DNA of 57,342 nucleotides, from NCBI RefSeq assembly GCF_016552165.1, contig NZ_JACVDA010000013.1:1-57342 (forward strand), read 5' to 3'. Under the pieces are notes generated by a model. The model made no database searches and was not told the DNA's origin. It was given only the letters and a program-made list of their open reading frames with translations. Shown in pieces: positions 42,628 through 52,463 of this stretch (within the stretch, counting starts at the first letter, position 1; each line of letters begins with the position of its first letter). The position numbers and the translations under genes were made by a program. The DNA comes from Parvimonas parva (GTDB taxonomy: Bacteria > Bacillota > Clostridia > Tissierellales > Peptoniphilaceae).

Positions 42628-44382
42628 ATGAAATTACTAAAGAATATGGCTATAGCGATATTATCAGCTACATTGATTGCATCAACGGTATTTGTACCGT
42701 CCGCATTTGCTGAAGGCAGTGAGCCTCTTCCGTATTTGATAAAGGATGTGATGGCTACTACACCTGAATATTTGACTGATAGTGCTCTAAATAATACGTA
42801 TTGGGTTGATGTGGAAAAGAAGGAGATAACCGATGGTTTAGATGGAAAAACTTACTATGGAGTATTCCCTAAGTATTTGACCTCTCCAAGCAAAACAGCG
42901 ATTGCGGATTTTCCATTTAACTCTTTGGATGGTATGACAAGTACTCCAAATGCGGGGATAGTAAATAGTTTTAATACGTATTGGTTCTTGCCTGGGATGG
43001 ATTTTGAAGAAAGATATGGTTATCTCGCAGGGCACGATACGGCAGAAGGAGATACAAAACCAGGACAACATCCTACAAAACCTATCGAAAATCGTGTCAA
43101 TCCATTTGGCTTTGGAGAAAATGATTTATTAACTCAAGATGAAATTAAAAATCCAGTTGATAAACTTAAAGTATACGGTGATCTAAGGCTCAAGGATGTA
43201 ACGGATTCCAAAGCGGTTGGTGAACTACAGCCTGGGGATAAACTGAATCTTGATTTTTCAGTTAATATCTCATGGTTTAAGCGTTATCTCAATGGTTGGA
43301 CGCTAAACTATACAAGAGTTGGTGGCATGAATGACGTTGATATTAAAAAATTCCACAATAGTTACGGTAAGGTTGATGCAGGATTTACTTTCACATTAGA
43401 CATTCCAGATGGTGTAGAAGTAGCTAATGATGCATCTGCTACAATTAGCGGAATTAAGGGATTTTCTCCAAGTGTAACAAAAACAAAGGATGGTAAAACA
43501 CTTATTGTTACATTAAAAAAAGATAATCCAGGAACAACCCAAAAATGGCAAGACATCATTAACGAAGTTAAGAATGTAGATACAAGCAATATTATGATTT
43601 CAGTAACTGGTCTATCTGTGAAAAAGACAGCTACTGAAGGTAAGAAATATAGAATTCGTGGAACGGTATCTGGTTTCTATGATTTTGCCAATTCTCTTAC
43701 AGAGAATTTTGTGAAAGCAACAACTGCAAGAGAGGATGACCGTGCTAATCGCAATTATTTCTTCTTTGCAGCTGAACAAGACGCGAGTGGGCTTGATAAT
43801 AATGGTGAAGAAAATAAGCCTAAACAAATTTCTTATTCGTTCCAAGTGAAGAAACCAACACCAACACCAACACCAACACCAGATCCAACACAAAATACTG
43901 TTACATTTATCAATGGTGATAAGGAATACGCTAAGGTAAAAGTAGAAAATGGTAAGTCTATTTCAGGGGACGCATTAGATACAGAATCTATGCCGAAAGA
44001 CCCAACAAAAGCGGGATATGTATTCAAAGAATGGAATACATCAGCTGATGGAAAAGGCACAGCATTTACAGGTGATACAATTGTAAATGAAGATATGAAA
44101 GTCTATGCTATTTATGATAAAAAGGTAGTAAAACCAGGTCCAAAGGATCCAGTAAAACCAGGTCCAAAGGATCCAGTAAAACCAGGTCCAAAGGATCCAG
44201 TAAAACCAGAACCAAAGAAACCTGTAAAACCAGAACCACAAAAACCTGTAGTAAAGGTAAAAGTACCAAAAACAGGAGATAGTTCAAATGTAGGAATATT
44301 TACAGGACTATTAGCATTATCAGGTGGAGCATTAGCTATTCTTATAACTTTGAGAAAACGCAAAATGAGAGAAGAAAACTAG
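42628..44382 (+). CDS. sortase-anchored surface protein with InlB-type repeat
   Basis: A 584-residue protein: signal peptide (about 1-29), beta-rich adhesive region to about residue 410, a PTPTPTPTP linker, and one Listeria-Bacteroides (InlB B) repeat (about 420-490: VTFINGDKEYAKVKVENGKS, AGYVFKEWNTSADGKGT). GPKDPVKP repeats and a cell-wall sorting signal follow: VPKTGDSSN, hydrophobic segment, RKRK tail. The pentapeptide is VPKTG instead of LPXTG. It is co-transcribed with the secreted gene. Its last ~150 bases and terminator are duplicated at 55.7-55.99 kb. Confidence 0.85.
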   Translation: MKLLKNMAIAILSATLIASTVFVPSAFAEGSEPLPYLIKDVMATTPEYLTDSALNNTYWVDVEKKEITDGLDGKTYYGVFPKYLTSPSKTAIADFPFNSLDGMTSTPNAGIVNSFNTYWFLPGMDFEERYGYLAGHDTAEGDTKPGQHPTKPIENRVNPFGFGENDLLTQDEIKNPVDKLKVYGDLRLKDVTDSKAVGELQPGDKLNLDFSVNISWFKRYLNGWTLNYTRVGGMNDVDIKKFHNSYGKVDAGFTFTLDIPDGVEVANDASATISGIKGFSPSVTKTKDGKTLIVTLKKDNPGTTQKWQDIINEVKNVDTSNIMISVTGLSVKKTATEGKKYRIRGTVSGFYDFANSLTENFVKATTAREDDRANRNYFFFAAEQDASGLDNNGEENKPKQISYSFQVKKPTPTPTPTPDPTQNTVTFINGDKEYAKVKVENGKSISGDALDTESMPKDPTKAGYVFKEWNTSADGKGTAFTGDTIVNEDMKVYAIYDKKVVKPGPKDPVKPGPKDPVKPGPKDPVKPEPKKPVKPEPQKPVVKVKVPKTGDSSNVGIFTGLLALSGGALAILITLRKRKMREEN

Positions 44383-44441
44383 ATAAAAAAATAGACTTAG
44401 AAAAAATTGTAGAACAATTATAGTTTCAATAAACACAAGAA

Positions 44442-44489
44442 AACGACCACATAGGAGTATTTCTACTCTTGTATGGTCGTTATTTTTTT
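44442..44489 (+). terminator. terminator of the first adhesin unit
   Basis: AACGACCA (44442-44449) through TAGGAGTA pairs with TACTCTTG through TGGTCGTT (to 44481), then T. Nearly identical copy at 55891-55930. Confidence 0.88.
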
Positions 44490-44592
44490 GTAGCGCTTAA
44501 AGGTCATCAGTTAAACTTGATTTCCACAAATCCCTAACTGAACGCTCCTAACGAGTGTCTTTTTAATTACATAGAAAGGAGTGAGCTGAACG

Positions 44593-44694
44593 GCAAAAGG
44601 TAAGTATCAACAATGTCTTGAACCAGACGGCTTGCTTTTAATTGAGGGCAGTGGTAGAAACTACAATAGAAAGTGCTGTTGGAATGGTTGTTAG
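44593..44694 (+). pseudogene. relic of a phage/transposon-type HTH protein
   Basis: One frame reads AKGKYQQCLEPDGLLLIEGS and then stops. This resembles the start of small helix-turn-helix proteins of phage or transposon origin (usually MAKGKYxxWLxxDGLxLLEGWARDGLT). A GAAAGGAGTGAG lies upstream but no start codon remains. Identification by memory of the motif only. Confidence 0.35.
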
Positions 44695-44902
44695 AAGTGG
44701 ACTTAAGCGTTTAAGTGGTGAAATATATTTATTAGACTTAGAAACTTTGACTAATTCTAAAGACTTAATTCAAGAAATGAGTTTAAAATCTCTTTTACAA
44801 ATAAAAACAGGTAATTATACTAAAGAAAGTAATTGTATGTATCTTTTAGTAGGAGTTACTTCAAGAGAAGGAATTTTTTTTGATAGTTTAACCAGCAAAT
44901 AG
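44642..44902 (+). CDS. doubtful 86-residue frame
   Basis: A frame starting at a non-ATG codon, without ribosome site, whose first codons overlap the HTH relic in another frame. The part from GLKRLSGEIYLLDLETLTNS to SREGIFFDSLTSK has plausible codon use and could be the end of a truncated gene. I do not recognise it; it is likely decayed. Confidence 0.25.
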   Translation: MRAVVETTIESAVGMVVRSGLKRLSGEIYLLDLETLTNSKDLIQEMSLKSLLQIKTGNYTKESNCMYLLVGVTSREGIFFDSLTSK

Positions 44903-44923
44903 TGAAATCAAGCTATTCGGACT

Positions 44924-45011
44924 TTACAAACTTAACTCAAATATGTTAAAATAAATATGAATTTACGATTCTTGTGTAAAAGAATATTTATTTCATCATA
45001 TTTAGCATTTA
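44924..45011 (+). repeat. promoter-plus-hairpin repeat, copy 2
   Basis: TTACAA (44924-44929) and TAAAAT (44947-44952) followed by the same nested hairpin as at 2.84-2.93 kb: AAATAAATA / TATTTATTT around ATTCTT / AAGAAT. The 50 bases upstream (AAGCTATT, ACAAACTTAACTCAAATATG) match the aldolase promoter at 56.27 kb. Confidence 0.65.
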
Positions 45012-45086
45012 AAGATTATCTAAATTGTAAATATGATATAATAACACTGTATTATTGAAATTTTTACGCAGGGGAGATGTATAACG

Positions 45087-45185
45087 AGATTTCCAGATGA
45101 AATTAAAGTGGCATTTTCTACTGTGAATAGATGGGAAGGTGGCAAAGCAAAGCCTAACCTTAATGCTATGAAAAACATAAAATAG
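45087..45185 (+). pseudogene. relic of an XRE-type DNA-binding protein
   Basis: The frame RFPDEIKVAFSTVNRWEGGK, AKPNLNAMKNIK, stop, carries the recognition helix of Cro/CI-type regulators (VSFATVNRWENGK pattern). Only this C-terminal helix is left; no start. Confidence 0.5.
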
Positions 45186-45395
45186 TTCTGCCTAGAACAT
45201 AATGCTGTAGCTGAAGCGTTTAATAAGGTAATGAAGACAGAATTTGTATATCAGAAAAAATTTACAAGCTTAAAACAACTAAAATTAGAATTATCAGAGT
45301 ATGTTTATGGGTATAATAACCTAAGGATACATAGATCATTAGGTTACTTGACACCAGTTAAATATAGGCAATCCAGATTAACTAGTAGTTATTAG
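45186..45395 (+). mobile_element. IS3-family transposase 3' fragment
   Basis: Seventy codons with the typical OrfB end: EHNAVAEAFNKVMKTEFVYQ, then YVYGYNNLRIHRSLGYLTPV, KYR and a stop at 45393-45395. The final catalytic Glu region (N-A-x-x-E) is visible but the rest of the integrase core is missing. The fragment begins directly after the XRE relic stop, so a deletion or insertion junction lies at 45185/45186. 45396-45491 holds a TTGACA at 45441-45446 and the ribosome site of the next gene. Confidence 0.75.
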
Positions 45396-45491
45396 TTAAT
45401 CTTAAGTTAGCATATTCGATTTTAGATTGTACAAATAGGCGTTGACAATCCAGTAGATAGATAAAGAAAAATTGTGAAAAGGAAGATAAAT

Positions 45492-48400
45492 ATGAAAAAA
45501 ACGAAAAAGTTTATTGCGCTTTTGATAGCTACTATCACGATGGCATCAAATATCGCCCCAGTTTTTGCGACTGATGGGGTTGGAGGGTTGACAAAATCGG
45601 TTAGTGCTGAAGATAAATGTCCTACTGTGGCAGGAGTTAATATTCCTGCAAAACCAGTAAAACCTGGAGAAGGAGAAACGGTAGAAAGTCTCACAAAAAA
45701 TCCAGACCAACCAAATATCTATACTTTGCGTACAGACTATAAGGTTGAGATGAAGAATGCTGATGGGAAATCCTCTTTTGTAATCAACGACCAACCCTAC
45801 ATAGCTAGTGTTGGTGAATCTGCAACAAAAGAAGAAAAAGCTAGGATAAGTAAGACAATTACCTTACCTGAATTTTCTGGTTATTACATTCCTAAAAATG
45901 ATGCAGGAAATAAAATTGAAAATTATAATATTAATTATGATATGATAGTAAAAAAAGCAAGAGATGGCAAAAAAAGTGGTGACGAAGAAATTGGACTTGG
46001 GTATGAAAGTAGTCAAGAATTTCTTTATTATGGAAAAGAAAACGAAGTAACAGTCAAACACGTTTTTCAAGACATCACAGACTTAAATAAGTATACAAAT
46101 TTAGGTGGAGATGATCAAAAAGAAATCACTACAAAGCAAACAGGTAACACTGCTTCTATTTTGGAAATAAAACCACTTGAGGAAAAAGATAGAAAAGGCT
46201 TTGTTCCAGAACAAGATTTTATCAAGATACGAGTACCAAATGATACAACTGGTTTTGTTGTAGAATATCGTTACAACCGCGCCCGTTTTGATGTAGTTTT
46301 TGACACACAAGGTGGAACACCACTTCCAGCTCGTACCCTTTATTATGAACAAGAAATTCCTAAAATTGCCGATGAAGACATACCTACAAAAGTAGGCGGT
46401 ACATTCCAAGGTTGGAAATCATCTGTAAACTTAAAGAAAAAAGATGGCACTACAATTACAGCTGGTACATTAATTTCAGAAAAAGATTTAAATTCTGGTT
46501 TTATGATGCCGGCAGAGAAAGTTACCTTTACTGCAGTCTGGAAGGACAAGGACAAGGCTGACTATGCAGTACAATTTTGGGCAGAAAAGGCAGACCACGC
46601 TGAAGACGCATCACTTTTAGACAAGTACGACTATATAGGCGCTCGTGTATATAAAGACCAAAACACAGGCTCGAGACCAGACTTGGATAAGGAGTCTGTA
46701 GAAGACATAGTCTTTACGGACCTAGACAAAGAACGCCTACAAAAGATCTGGAAGGGAGAGCTTGCTCTAAACAAATTCTTTGTTTACAACAAAAAATTAA
46801 CAGATAAAGAAAATGCGGATCCTAAAAATACAAATGTAATTAAGTCTGTTGATTCAACAGGTAAGACTGTCTACAATATTTACTACGACAGACAAGTCTA
46901 CGACCTATACTTCACTAAATCTAACGTGGGAACAGGAGCTAACACTTTCTATCCTGAAATCTACAAATATGATGAAAAGAAAGACGAAGATGTAAAAGTA
47001 GGAGAGCCTGGCAATCCCTACCACTTTAAGGCACGCTTTAACCAAAGTATGGTTGGCTTGTGGCCAGATGATGTAAAGGAAGTAAAGGGATTTACTAAAG
47101 GTTACTCTAGTATAGGATGGTTACCAAATCTTAAGAAGCCTAAAGTTGTTTTTAGGGATACTCCTCCCTACAGACTTTCTGCCAACCTCTTTATAGATTC
47201 TACTGAATTAATAAATCAAGGTGGCTATGTTAGTGAAATAGACTTAGGCAATGGTAAAAAAAAGCAAGCTAGCATGACAGACCTTTCCTTTGGGATTGAT
47301 CAAGATCAAAACACAATGCCCCACCACATAGACTTTTGGTTGGATGGTTTTGATGGTGAACAAGTTATAGATTATGACCTCTACACCATAAAATCTGATA
47401 CAGATAATTCATCATATACGGGTTTTCTTCCTCCAGATCTCCAAGGTTTTACACCAAAGGAAAAAGGAGGAAGAGGGTCACAATTTTATGACGACTATGA
47501 TTTAGACGACCTTAATGAAGAACGTGAGGAAACAACACCTTTTCCTGAGGAATATTCTAAAGAATTAGATGACGATGGAGAGCCTAAACAAAAGGGCAAG
47601 ATGTACTTTATGAGTGAATTTCCTAATGATGATTCTAAAAATTTTGACCAAAACGGCTACCTTAGATTTGAATACACTCGTAACAAGTATCCACTAAGAT
47701 TTAACTACGACTCGACAAAGATTAAGGGCGACAATGAGTTTAACTCAACAAACCAACTAGATACTTTCTACAAATTTCCATTAAAGGCTCTAAGCCCTGT
47801 TGCGGATAAGGAAAAAAGCTATAATACAGAAAATCCGAAAAACCTATTGGATAATCCGGAAAAGTTACAAGCATTAGGTCTTACAGACTTAGTATTTACA
47901 GATACTGATGGCAAATTAAAAGTTAAGCGTCCGGACAACCTTTCAGACGAAATGGTATTTAAAGGCTGGGCTCTAGACCCTGCCGGCACTAAGCTTATCT
48001 GGGAGAAACCGGGCGAAAAGATGCCTAATCACCCACTTAACTTATACGCAAAGTGGGGTGAGCCTGACCATAAATGGAAGGTAATCTTTGACCCTGATGG
48101 GGGAAAACTAGATCCAATAGATGAAGCAAATATCACCACAACAAGAAAAACAATAAAAGAAGGTAACATAGGTGATGAGAAAGAAATCACCTACGCCAAA
48201 AAAGAAGATAATGAAGACGATAAGCAAATCTTTACTGTCATCCAAAGGCAAAAACTAGTAGAACCTCAAAAACCAACCAAAAAAGGCTATGACTTCTTGG
48301 GTTGGGAGGTAATCCGCTACAAGAAGGATGACAAAGGTAATTACACAGATGAGAAAGATACACAAAGCTCCCAAAATTATATAAAGGATTACAAGGTGCC

Positions 48401-51400
48401 AGAGCTTTACGCCTTTGGCAATGATGTAGTATCTCCTCTCTACCTAAAGGCAATTTGGGTGCCAAACCAAAGAGTCGATGTCAAGGTAGAACACTATTTC
48501 TTAGATGGGGAATTTAATTTAGACAAAAATAGAAAGCCAAATCCAGAAGTGGTAACACTAGAAGGTAAAAGAGCGGGGAATATGGCTTCTGCAATCGCAA
48601 CTAAGAAAAACGAGAAGTATCTACTCGCATCTCATGATGAACTCGGTAAAAAATTAACGGGTGAATTAAAAAAACAATACGAAGAATATAATACTCGTAT
48701 GCATGCAAACAACTCATTCTATCAAAATCTCAGAGTTGAGCCAGAAAAAATACTAAACCCAGAAACCAATAAGATGGAAAATAATTCTAAAGCCGAAAAT
48801 AATGTCTTCAAATTCTTCTATATACCTATTAGGACTCGTGAGTATAAGGTTAACTATGTTGACATAAGCTATAAGGGCTCGGCAGACGAAAAAAAAGGGA
48901 TAATCAAACAAGAAACAGTTGTTAGTGGCAAACGTGACTTTGACGCAAGAAACTACAAAAAAATCCCGGGTTGGGTTTTAGCTGAGGGAGAAAAGCCACA
49001 ACAACAACTATTCTTCGATGTAAATGAAGAAACAAATGAACTCACTGGAATAAATGGCACAGGGTCAGATGAGATTACTTTCTATTATAAGGACGTAAGG
49101 CTAATAGAAGTCCCAGAAAATAGCAAAACACCAGATGGTTATGTCAGAGTGACCTTCAAGGCTGGCGAAAACGGTAAACTCGAAGAAGGCGATAAAGCAA
49201 AAACTGTTCACTATGACGTTGTAAAGGGCTTAAAATTTTCTAATATCCCTGTTCCTGATACGATGGAATATAATTCAGACAAAACAGGTGTAGAAATTGT
49301 ACCGAATGAGGGCTATCAATTTGTAGGTTGGGAACGCCAAGGAGATTCAACAAAAGGTCTATTAAATGAGGCAGATCAAGTTTGTGATAACTACACCTTT
49401 GTAGCGAAATTTGAAAAACCACAAGGCAAACTAACCATCAAAAAAGTCCTAGAAAACCAACCTGTTGAGAAACAGTCAACGATGACCAGAATGGCAGTTC
49501 CAGATCCATTGAAGTTTAAATTCAAAGTTACAGGACCAAAGATAAATGGATCTAAAAATAATGAGCCAACAGAATATACAGAAGTATTTGAATTAGCTGC
49601 TGGCGAAACAAAAGTATTAGAAAATCTATTTGACGGAGACTATAAGGTTGAAGAAATAGAAAACCATGGTTATACTCCATATTACATTGAAGGTGACTAT
49701 GATAAGACTAGTTCAAAATTATCAAAAGATCCAATAAAAGTAAAATTGGAAAAAACTGATAATAAAAAAGACTATGAAAAGACCTTAACCGTAGTAAACA
49801 AAAACGTCAAACCAGGAGAAGCTGAAACTCCGAATAAAAATATTATAGATATTACAGTTAAGAAAGTTTGGGACGGTGGCAAGAAGCCGGCTGCTACTAT
49901 TGAACTTTGGAGAAAGGGCTACAAGGCAGAATACAAAGAAGACTTGACAGATGGAGAAAAATCAAAAGCTCTAATTGATGAAAAAGTTAGAGAATTTACT
50001 ACAACTCCTGAGGGAGATAATGAGCAGTCTAAAACCTTCAAAGACCTTCCAAAACACGACCCAAGTGGTAGAGAATTTGAATATTATGTAAAAGAAGAAA
50101 ATGTTCCAAAAGATTATACTAACAAAATAACTGGATCTATGGATAAAGGCTTTACAGTAACAAATACCTATCAGAAAATAGATGTAGAAGCTAATAAAGT
50201 TTGGAAAGGTGATTTAAAAGAAGGTGAAACAAGACCAACTATTTACTTCAAACTTTACAGGAAAATCAAAGACGGTGAAGAAATAGAAGTCCAAGATCAA
50301 GAAGTGAAAAAACTTGAAAATGGTACAACAAAAGTAACTTGGAAAGACTTAGATAGATTTGATGAAAATGGCAATGAATTTACTTATTCAGTAAAAGAAG
50401 TTAAAGAAAACGGATCTGATTTTACTCCTGAAGGTTATACTAAAAAAGAAGATGGCCTAACTGTAACAAATACTAAAGACCCAGTTGTGCCTCCAACTCC
50501 AGATCCTTCAGTTCCAATAGATATTACAGTTAAGAAAGTTTGGGATGGTGGCAAGAAGCCGGCTACTACTATTGAACTTTGGAGAAAAGGTCAAGCTTTA
50601 GATGGAAAGGCTATTAATGAAAAAGTTGGAGACTTTACTACAACTCCTGAGGGAGGTAATGAGCAGTCTCATATCTTCAAAAACCTTCCAAAACACGACC
50701 CAAGTGGTAGGGAATTTGAATATTATGTAAAAGAAGAAAAAGTTCCAGAAAATTATACTAACAAAATAACTGGATCTATAGATAAAGGCTTTACAGTAAC
50801 AAATACCTATCAGAAAATAGATGCAGAAGCTAATAAAGTTTGGAAAGGCGATTTAAAAGAAGGTGAAACAAGACCAACTATTTACTTCAAACTTTACAGG
50901 AAAATCAAAGACGGTAAAGAAATAGAAGTCAAAGATCAAGAAGTGAAAAAACTTGAAAATGGTATAACAAAAGTAACTTGGAAAGACCTAGATAGATTTG
51001 ATGGAAATGGCAAGGAATTTATTTATTCAGTAAAAGAAGTTAAAGAAAACGGAGATGATTTTACTCCTGAAGGTTATACTAAAAAAGAAGATGGCCTAAC
51101 CGTAACAAATACTAAAGATACAGTTGTGCCTCCAACTCCAGATCCTTCAGTTCCAATAGATATTACAGTTAAGAAAATCTGGGATGGTGGCAAGAAGCCA
51201 GCTACTACTATTGAACTTTGGAGAAAAGGTCAAGCTTTAGATGGAAAGGCTATTAATGAAAAAGTTGGAGACTTTACTACAACTCCTGAGGGAGGTAATG
51301 AGCAGTCTCATATCTTCAAAAACCTTCCAAAACACGACCCAAGTGGTAGGGAATTTGAATATTATGTAAAAGAAGAAAAAGTTCCAGAAAATTATACTAA

Positions 51401-52151
51401 CAAAATAACTGGATCTATAGATAAAGGCTTTACAGTAACAAATACCTATCAGAAAATAGATGCAGAAGCTAATAAAGTTTGGAAAGGCGATTTAAAAGAA
51501 GGTGAAACAAGACCAACTATTTACTTCAAACTTTACAGGAAAATCAAAGACGGTAAAGAAATAGAAGTCAAAGATCAAGAAGTGAAAAAACTTGAAAATG
51601 GTATAACAAAAGTAACTTGGAAAGACCTAGATAGATTTGATGGAAATGGCAAGGAATTTATTTATTCAGTAAAAGAAGTTAAAGAAAACGGAGATGATTT
51701 TACTCCTGAAGGTTATACTAAAAAAGAAGATGGCCTAACCGTAACAAATACTAAAGACCCAGCTTCAGATCCAACTCCAGATCCTATGGTTCCAGGAGGG
51801 GACGACACACCTCCAGATCCTATGGTTCCAGGAGGGGACGACACACCATCAACTCCAGATAAACCGGATAAACCGGAAACTCCAGATAAACCGGATGAAC
51901 CGGAAACTCCAGATAAACCGGATGAACCGGAAACTCCAGATAAACCGGATGAACCGGAAACTCCAGATAAACCGGAAAATCCAAAACCAGAAAAATCTAA
52001 AACAGGTACAAAGATAGTATCAAATGTGAAAAATTCCACAATTCCAACTACAGGTGTCATGACAAACTATGAAATCTATATAGTATTGATAGCTGTATCA
52101 AGTGTCGGATTAGTCTTTACAAGAGAAAAAAAGAATAAGGACGAAGATTAA
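45492..52151 (+). CDS. giant sortase-anchored adhesin with Cna-B repeats
   Basis: A 2219-residue surface protein. Signal peptide about 1-27; adhesive region with InlB-like repeats near 262-355 (VVFDTQGGTPLP, GTFQGW), 861-990 (VIFDPDGGKLDP, GYDFLGW) and 1216-1310. A SpaA/prealbumin-like domain (about 1313-1437, KLTIKKVL, DGDYKVEEIE) and three pairs of Cna-B domains (about 1450-2100, DITVKKVWDGGKKPA and EANKVWKGDLKEGETRP) follow. Then come PDKPDEPET repeats, an IPTTG sorting signal, a hydrophobic segment and a charged tail. Cna-B stalks often carry isopeptide bonds. ATG 45492 has AAGGAAG at 45479-45485. Codons at 46.5-49.5 kb are less A/T-rich than neighbours, suggesting transfer. Confidence 0.88.
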   Translation: MKKTKKFIALLIATITMASNIAPVFATDGVGGLTKSVSAEDKCPTVAGVNIPAKPVKPGEGETVESLTKNPDQPNIYTLRTDYKVEMKNADGKSSFVINDQPYIASVGESATKEEKARISKTITLPEFSGYYIPKNDAGNKIENYNINYDMIVKKARDGKKSGDEEIGLGYESSQEFLYYGKENEVTVKHVFQDITDLNKYTNLGGDDQKEITTKQTGNTASILEIKPLEEKDRKGFVPEQDFIKIRVPNDTTGFVVEYRYNRARFDVVFDTQGGTPLPARTLYYEQEIPKIADEDIPTKVGGTFQGWKSSVNLKKKDGTTITAGTLISEKDLNSGFMMPAEKVTFTAVWKDKDKADYAVQFWAEKADHAEDASLLDKYDYIGARVYKDQNTGSRPDLDKESVEDIVFTDLDKERLQKIWKGELALNKFFVYNKKLTDKENADPKNTNVIKSVDSTGKTVYNIYYDRQVYDLYFTKSNVGTGANTFYPEIYKYDEKKDEDVKVGEPGNPYHFKARFNQSMVGLWPDDVKEVKGFTKGYSSIGWLPNLKKPKVVFRDTPPYRLSANLFIDSTELINQGGYVSEIDLGNGKKKQASMTDLSFGIDQDQNTMPHHIDFWLDGFDGEQVIDYDLYTIKSDTDNSSYTGFLPPDLQGFTPKEKGGRGSQFYDDYDLDDLNEEREETTPFPEEYSKELDDDGEPKQKGKMYFMSEFPNDDSKNFDQNGYLRFEYTRNKYPLRFNYDSTKIKGDNEFNSTNQLDTFYKFPLKALSPVADKEKSYNTENPKNLLDNPEKLQALGLTDLVFTDTDGKLKVKRPDNLSDEMVFKGWALDPAGTKLIWEKPGEKMPNHPLNLYAKWGEPDHKWKVIFDPDGGKLDPIDEANITTTRKTIKEGNIGDEKEITYAKKEDNEDDKQIFTVIQRQKLVEPQKPTKKGYDFLGWEVIRYKKDDKGNYTDEKDTQSSQNYIKDYKVPELYAFGNDVVSPLYLKAIWVPNQRVDVKVEHYFLDGEFNLDKNRKPNPEVVTLEGKRAGNMASAIATKKNEKYLLASHDELGKKLTGELKKQYEEYNTRMHANNSFYQNLRVEPEKILNPETNKMENNSKAENNVFKFFYIPIRTREYKVNYVDISYKGSADEKKGIIKQETVVSGKRDFDARNYKKIPGWVLAEGEKPQQQLFFDVNEETNELTGINGTGSDEITFYYKDVRLIEVPENSKTPDGYVRVTFKAGENGKLEEGDKAKTVHYDVVKGLKFSNIPVPDTMEYNSDKTGVEIVPNEGYQFVGWERQGDSTKGLLNEADQVCDNYTFVAKFEKPQGKLTIKKVLENQPVEKQSTMTRMAVPDPLKFKFKVTGPKINGSKNNEPTEYTEVFELAAGETKVLENLFDGDYKVEEIENHGYTPYYIEGDYDKTSSKLSKDPIKVKLEKTDNKKDYEKTLTVVNKNVKPGEAETPNKNIIDITVKKVWDGGKKPAATIELWRKGYKAEYKEDLTDGEKSKALIDEKVREFTTTPEGDNEQSKTFKDLPKHDPSGREFEYYVKEENVPKDYTNKITGSMDKGFTVTNTYQKIDVEANKVWKGDLKEGETRPTIYFKLYRKIKDGEEIEVQDQEVKKLENGTTKVTWKDLDRFDENGNEFTYSVKEVKENGSDFTPEGYTKKEDGLTVTNTKDPVVPPTPDPSVPIDITVKKVWDGGKKPATTIELWRKGQALDGKAINEKVGDFTTTPEGGNEQSHIFKNLPKHDPSGREFEYYVKEEKVPENYTNKITGSIDKGFTVTNTYQKIDAEANKVWKGDLKEGETRPTIYFKLYRKIKDGKEIEVKDQEVKKLENGITKVTWKDLDRFDGNGKEFIYSVKEVKENGDDFTPEGYTKKEDGLTVTNTKDTVVPPTPDPSVPIDITVKKIWDGGKKPATTIELWRKGQALDGKAINEKVGDFTTTPEGGNEQSHIFKNLPKHDPSGREFEYYVKEEKVPENYTNKITGSIDKGFTVTNTYQKIDAEANKVWKGDLKEGETRPTIYFKLYRKIKDGKEIEVKDQEVKKLENGITKVTWKDLDRFDGNGKEFIYSVKEVKENGDDFTPEGYTKKEDGLTVTNTKDPASDPTPDPMVPGGDDTPPDPMVPGGDDTPSTPDKPDKPETPDKPDEPETPDKPDEPETPDKPDEPETPDKPENPKPEKSKTGTKIVSNVKNSTIPTTGVMTNYEIYIVLIAVSSVGLVFTREKKNKDED
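49848..51797 (+). repeat. three tandem Cna-B units in the giant adhesin
   Basis: Units begin with GATATTACAGTTAAGAAA at 49848, 50520 and 51159. The first is 672 bases, the next two 639. Units two and three differ at only a few positions near their edges, so they are a recent duplication or are kept alike by gene conversion. The unit count can be expected to vary between strains. Confidence 0.9.
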
Positions 52152-52157
52152 TAATAA

Positions 52158-52190
52158 AAGATCGTAAGCTAAGGCTTGCGGTCTTTTTTT
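52158..52190 (+). terminator. terminator of the giant adhesin
   Basis: AAGATCGTAAGC (52158-52169) pairs with GCTTGCGGTCTT (52174-52185) around TAAG, then T. Confidence 0.92.
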
Positions 52191-52350
52191 GACTAGGAAA
52201 TGTAGAGCAGAGTTGATGAATCTCTTGAAGAAGAAGTCTCGTATTTGTGGGATTTCTCACTTTGTTCGGAACGACGAAGGAAATGAATTTAATGATATTG
52301 TTTGTCGCATACCGTTATGTCGAGAGGTAGCGAGACATATTATCAATGTG
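52191..52350. repeat. dispersed-repeat-like segment, non-coding
   Basis: The sequence around GATTTCTCACTTTGTTCGGA, ACGACGAAGG and TATGTCGAGAGGTAGCGAGA is of the widespread interspersed-repeat type seen in many Firmicutes genomes. It is visibly richer in G and C than its surroundings. A frame of 82 codons crosses it but has no ribosome site and reads like repeat translation. The assignment is from recall. Confidence 0.45.
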
Positions 52351-52463
52351 AGTTTTTCTTTTTTAGATAAATACACTTCCTTTGATATAGTCCTAAATAG
52401 TACTATAATGATTGTATCAGATAACAAATATTATTGATTTTAGAAAAATAGGGTTTATAAATT

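Noticed and set aside
44041-44363. Minus-strand Phe/Trp/Gly-rich frames near the first adhesin end
   Set aside because: They arise from the antisense of the Pro-rich linker and the sorting signal.
52189-52437. 82-codon plus-strand frame after the giant adhesin
   Set aside because: No ribosome site; the sequence is of dispersed-repeat type and the translation (RICGISHFVRNDEG and similar) is typical of spurious annotations over such repeats.
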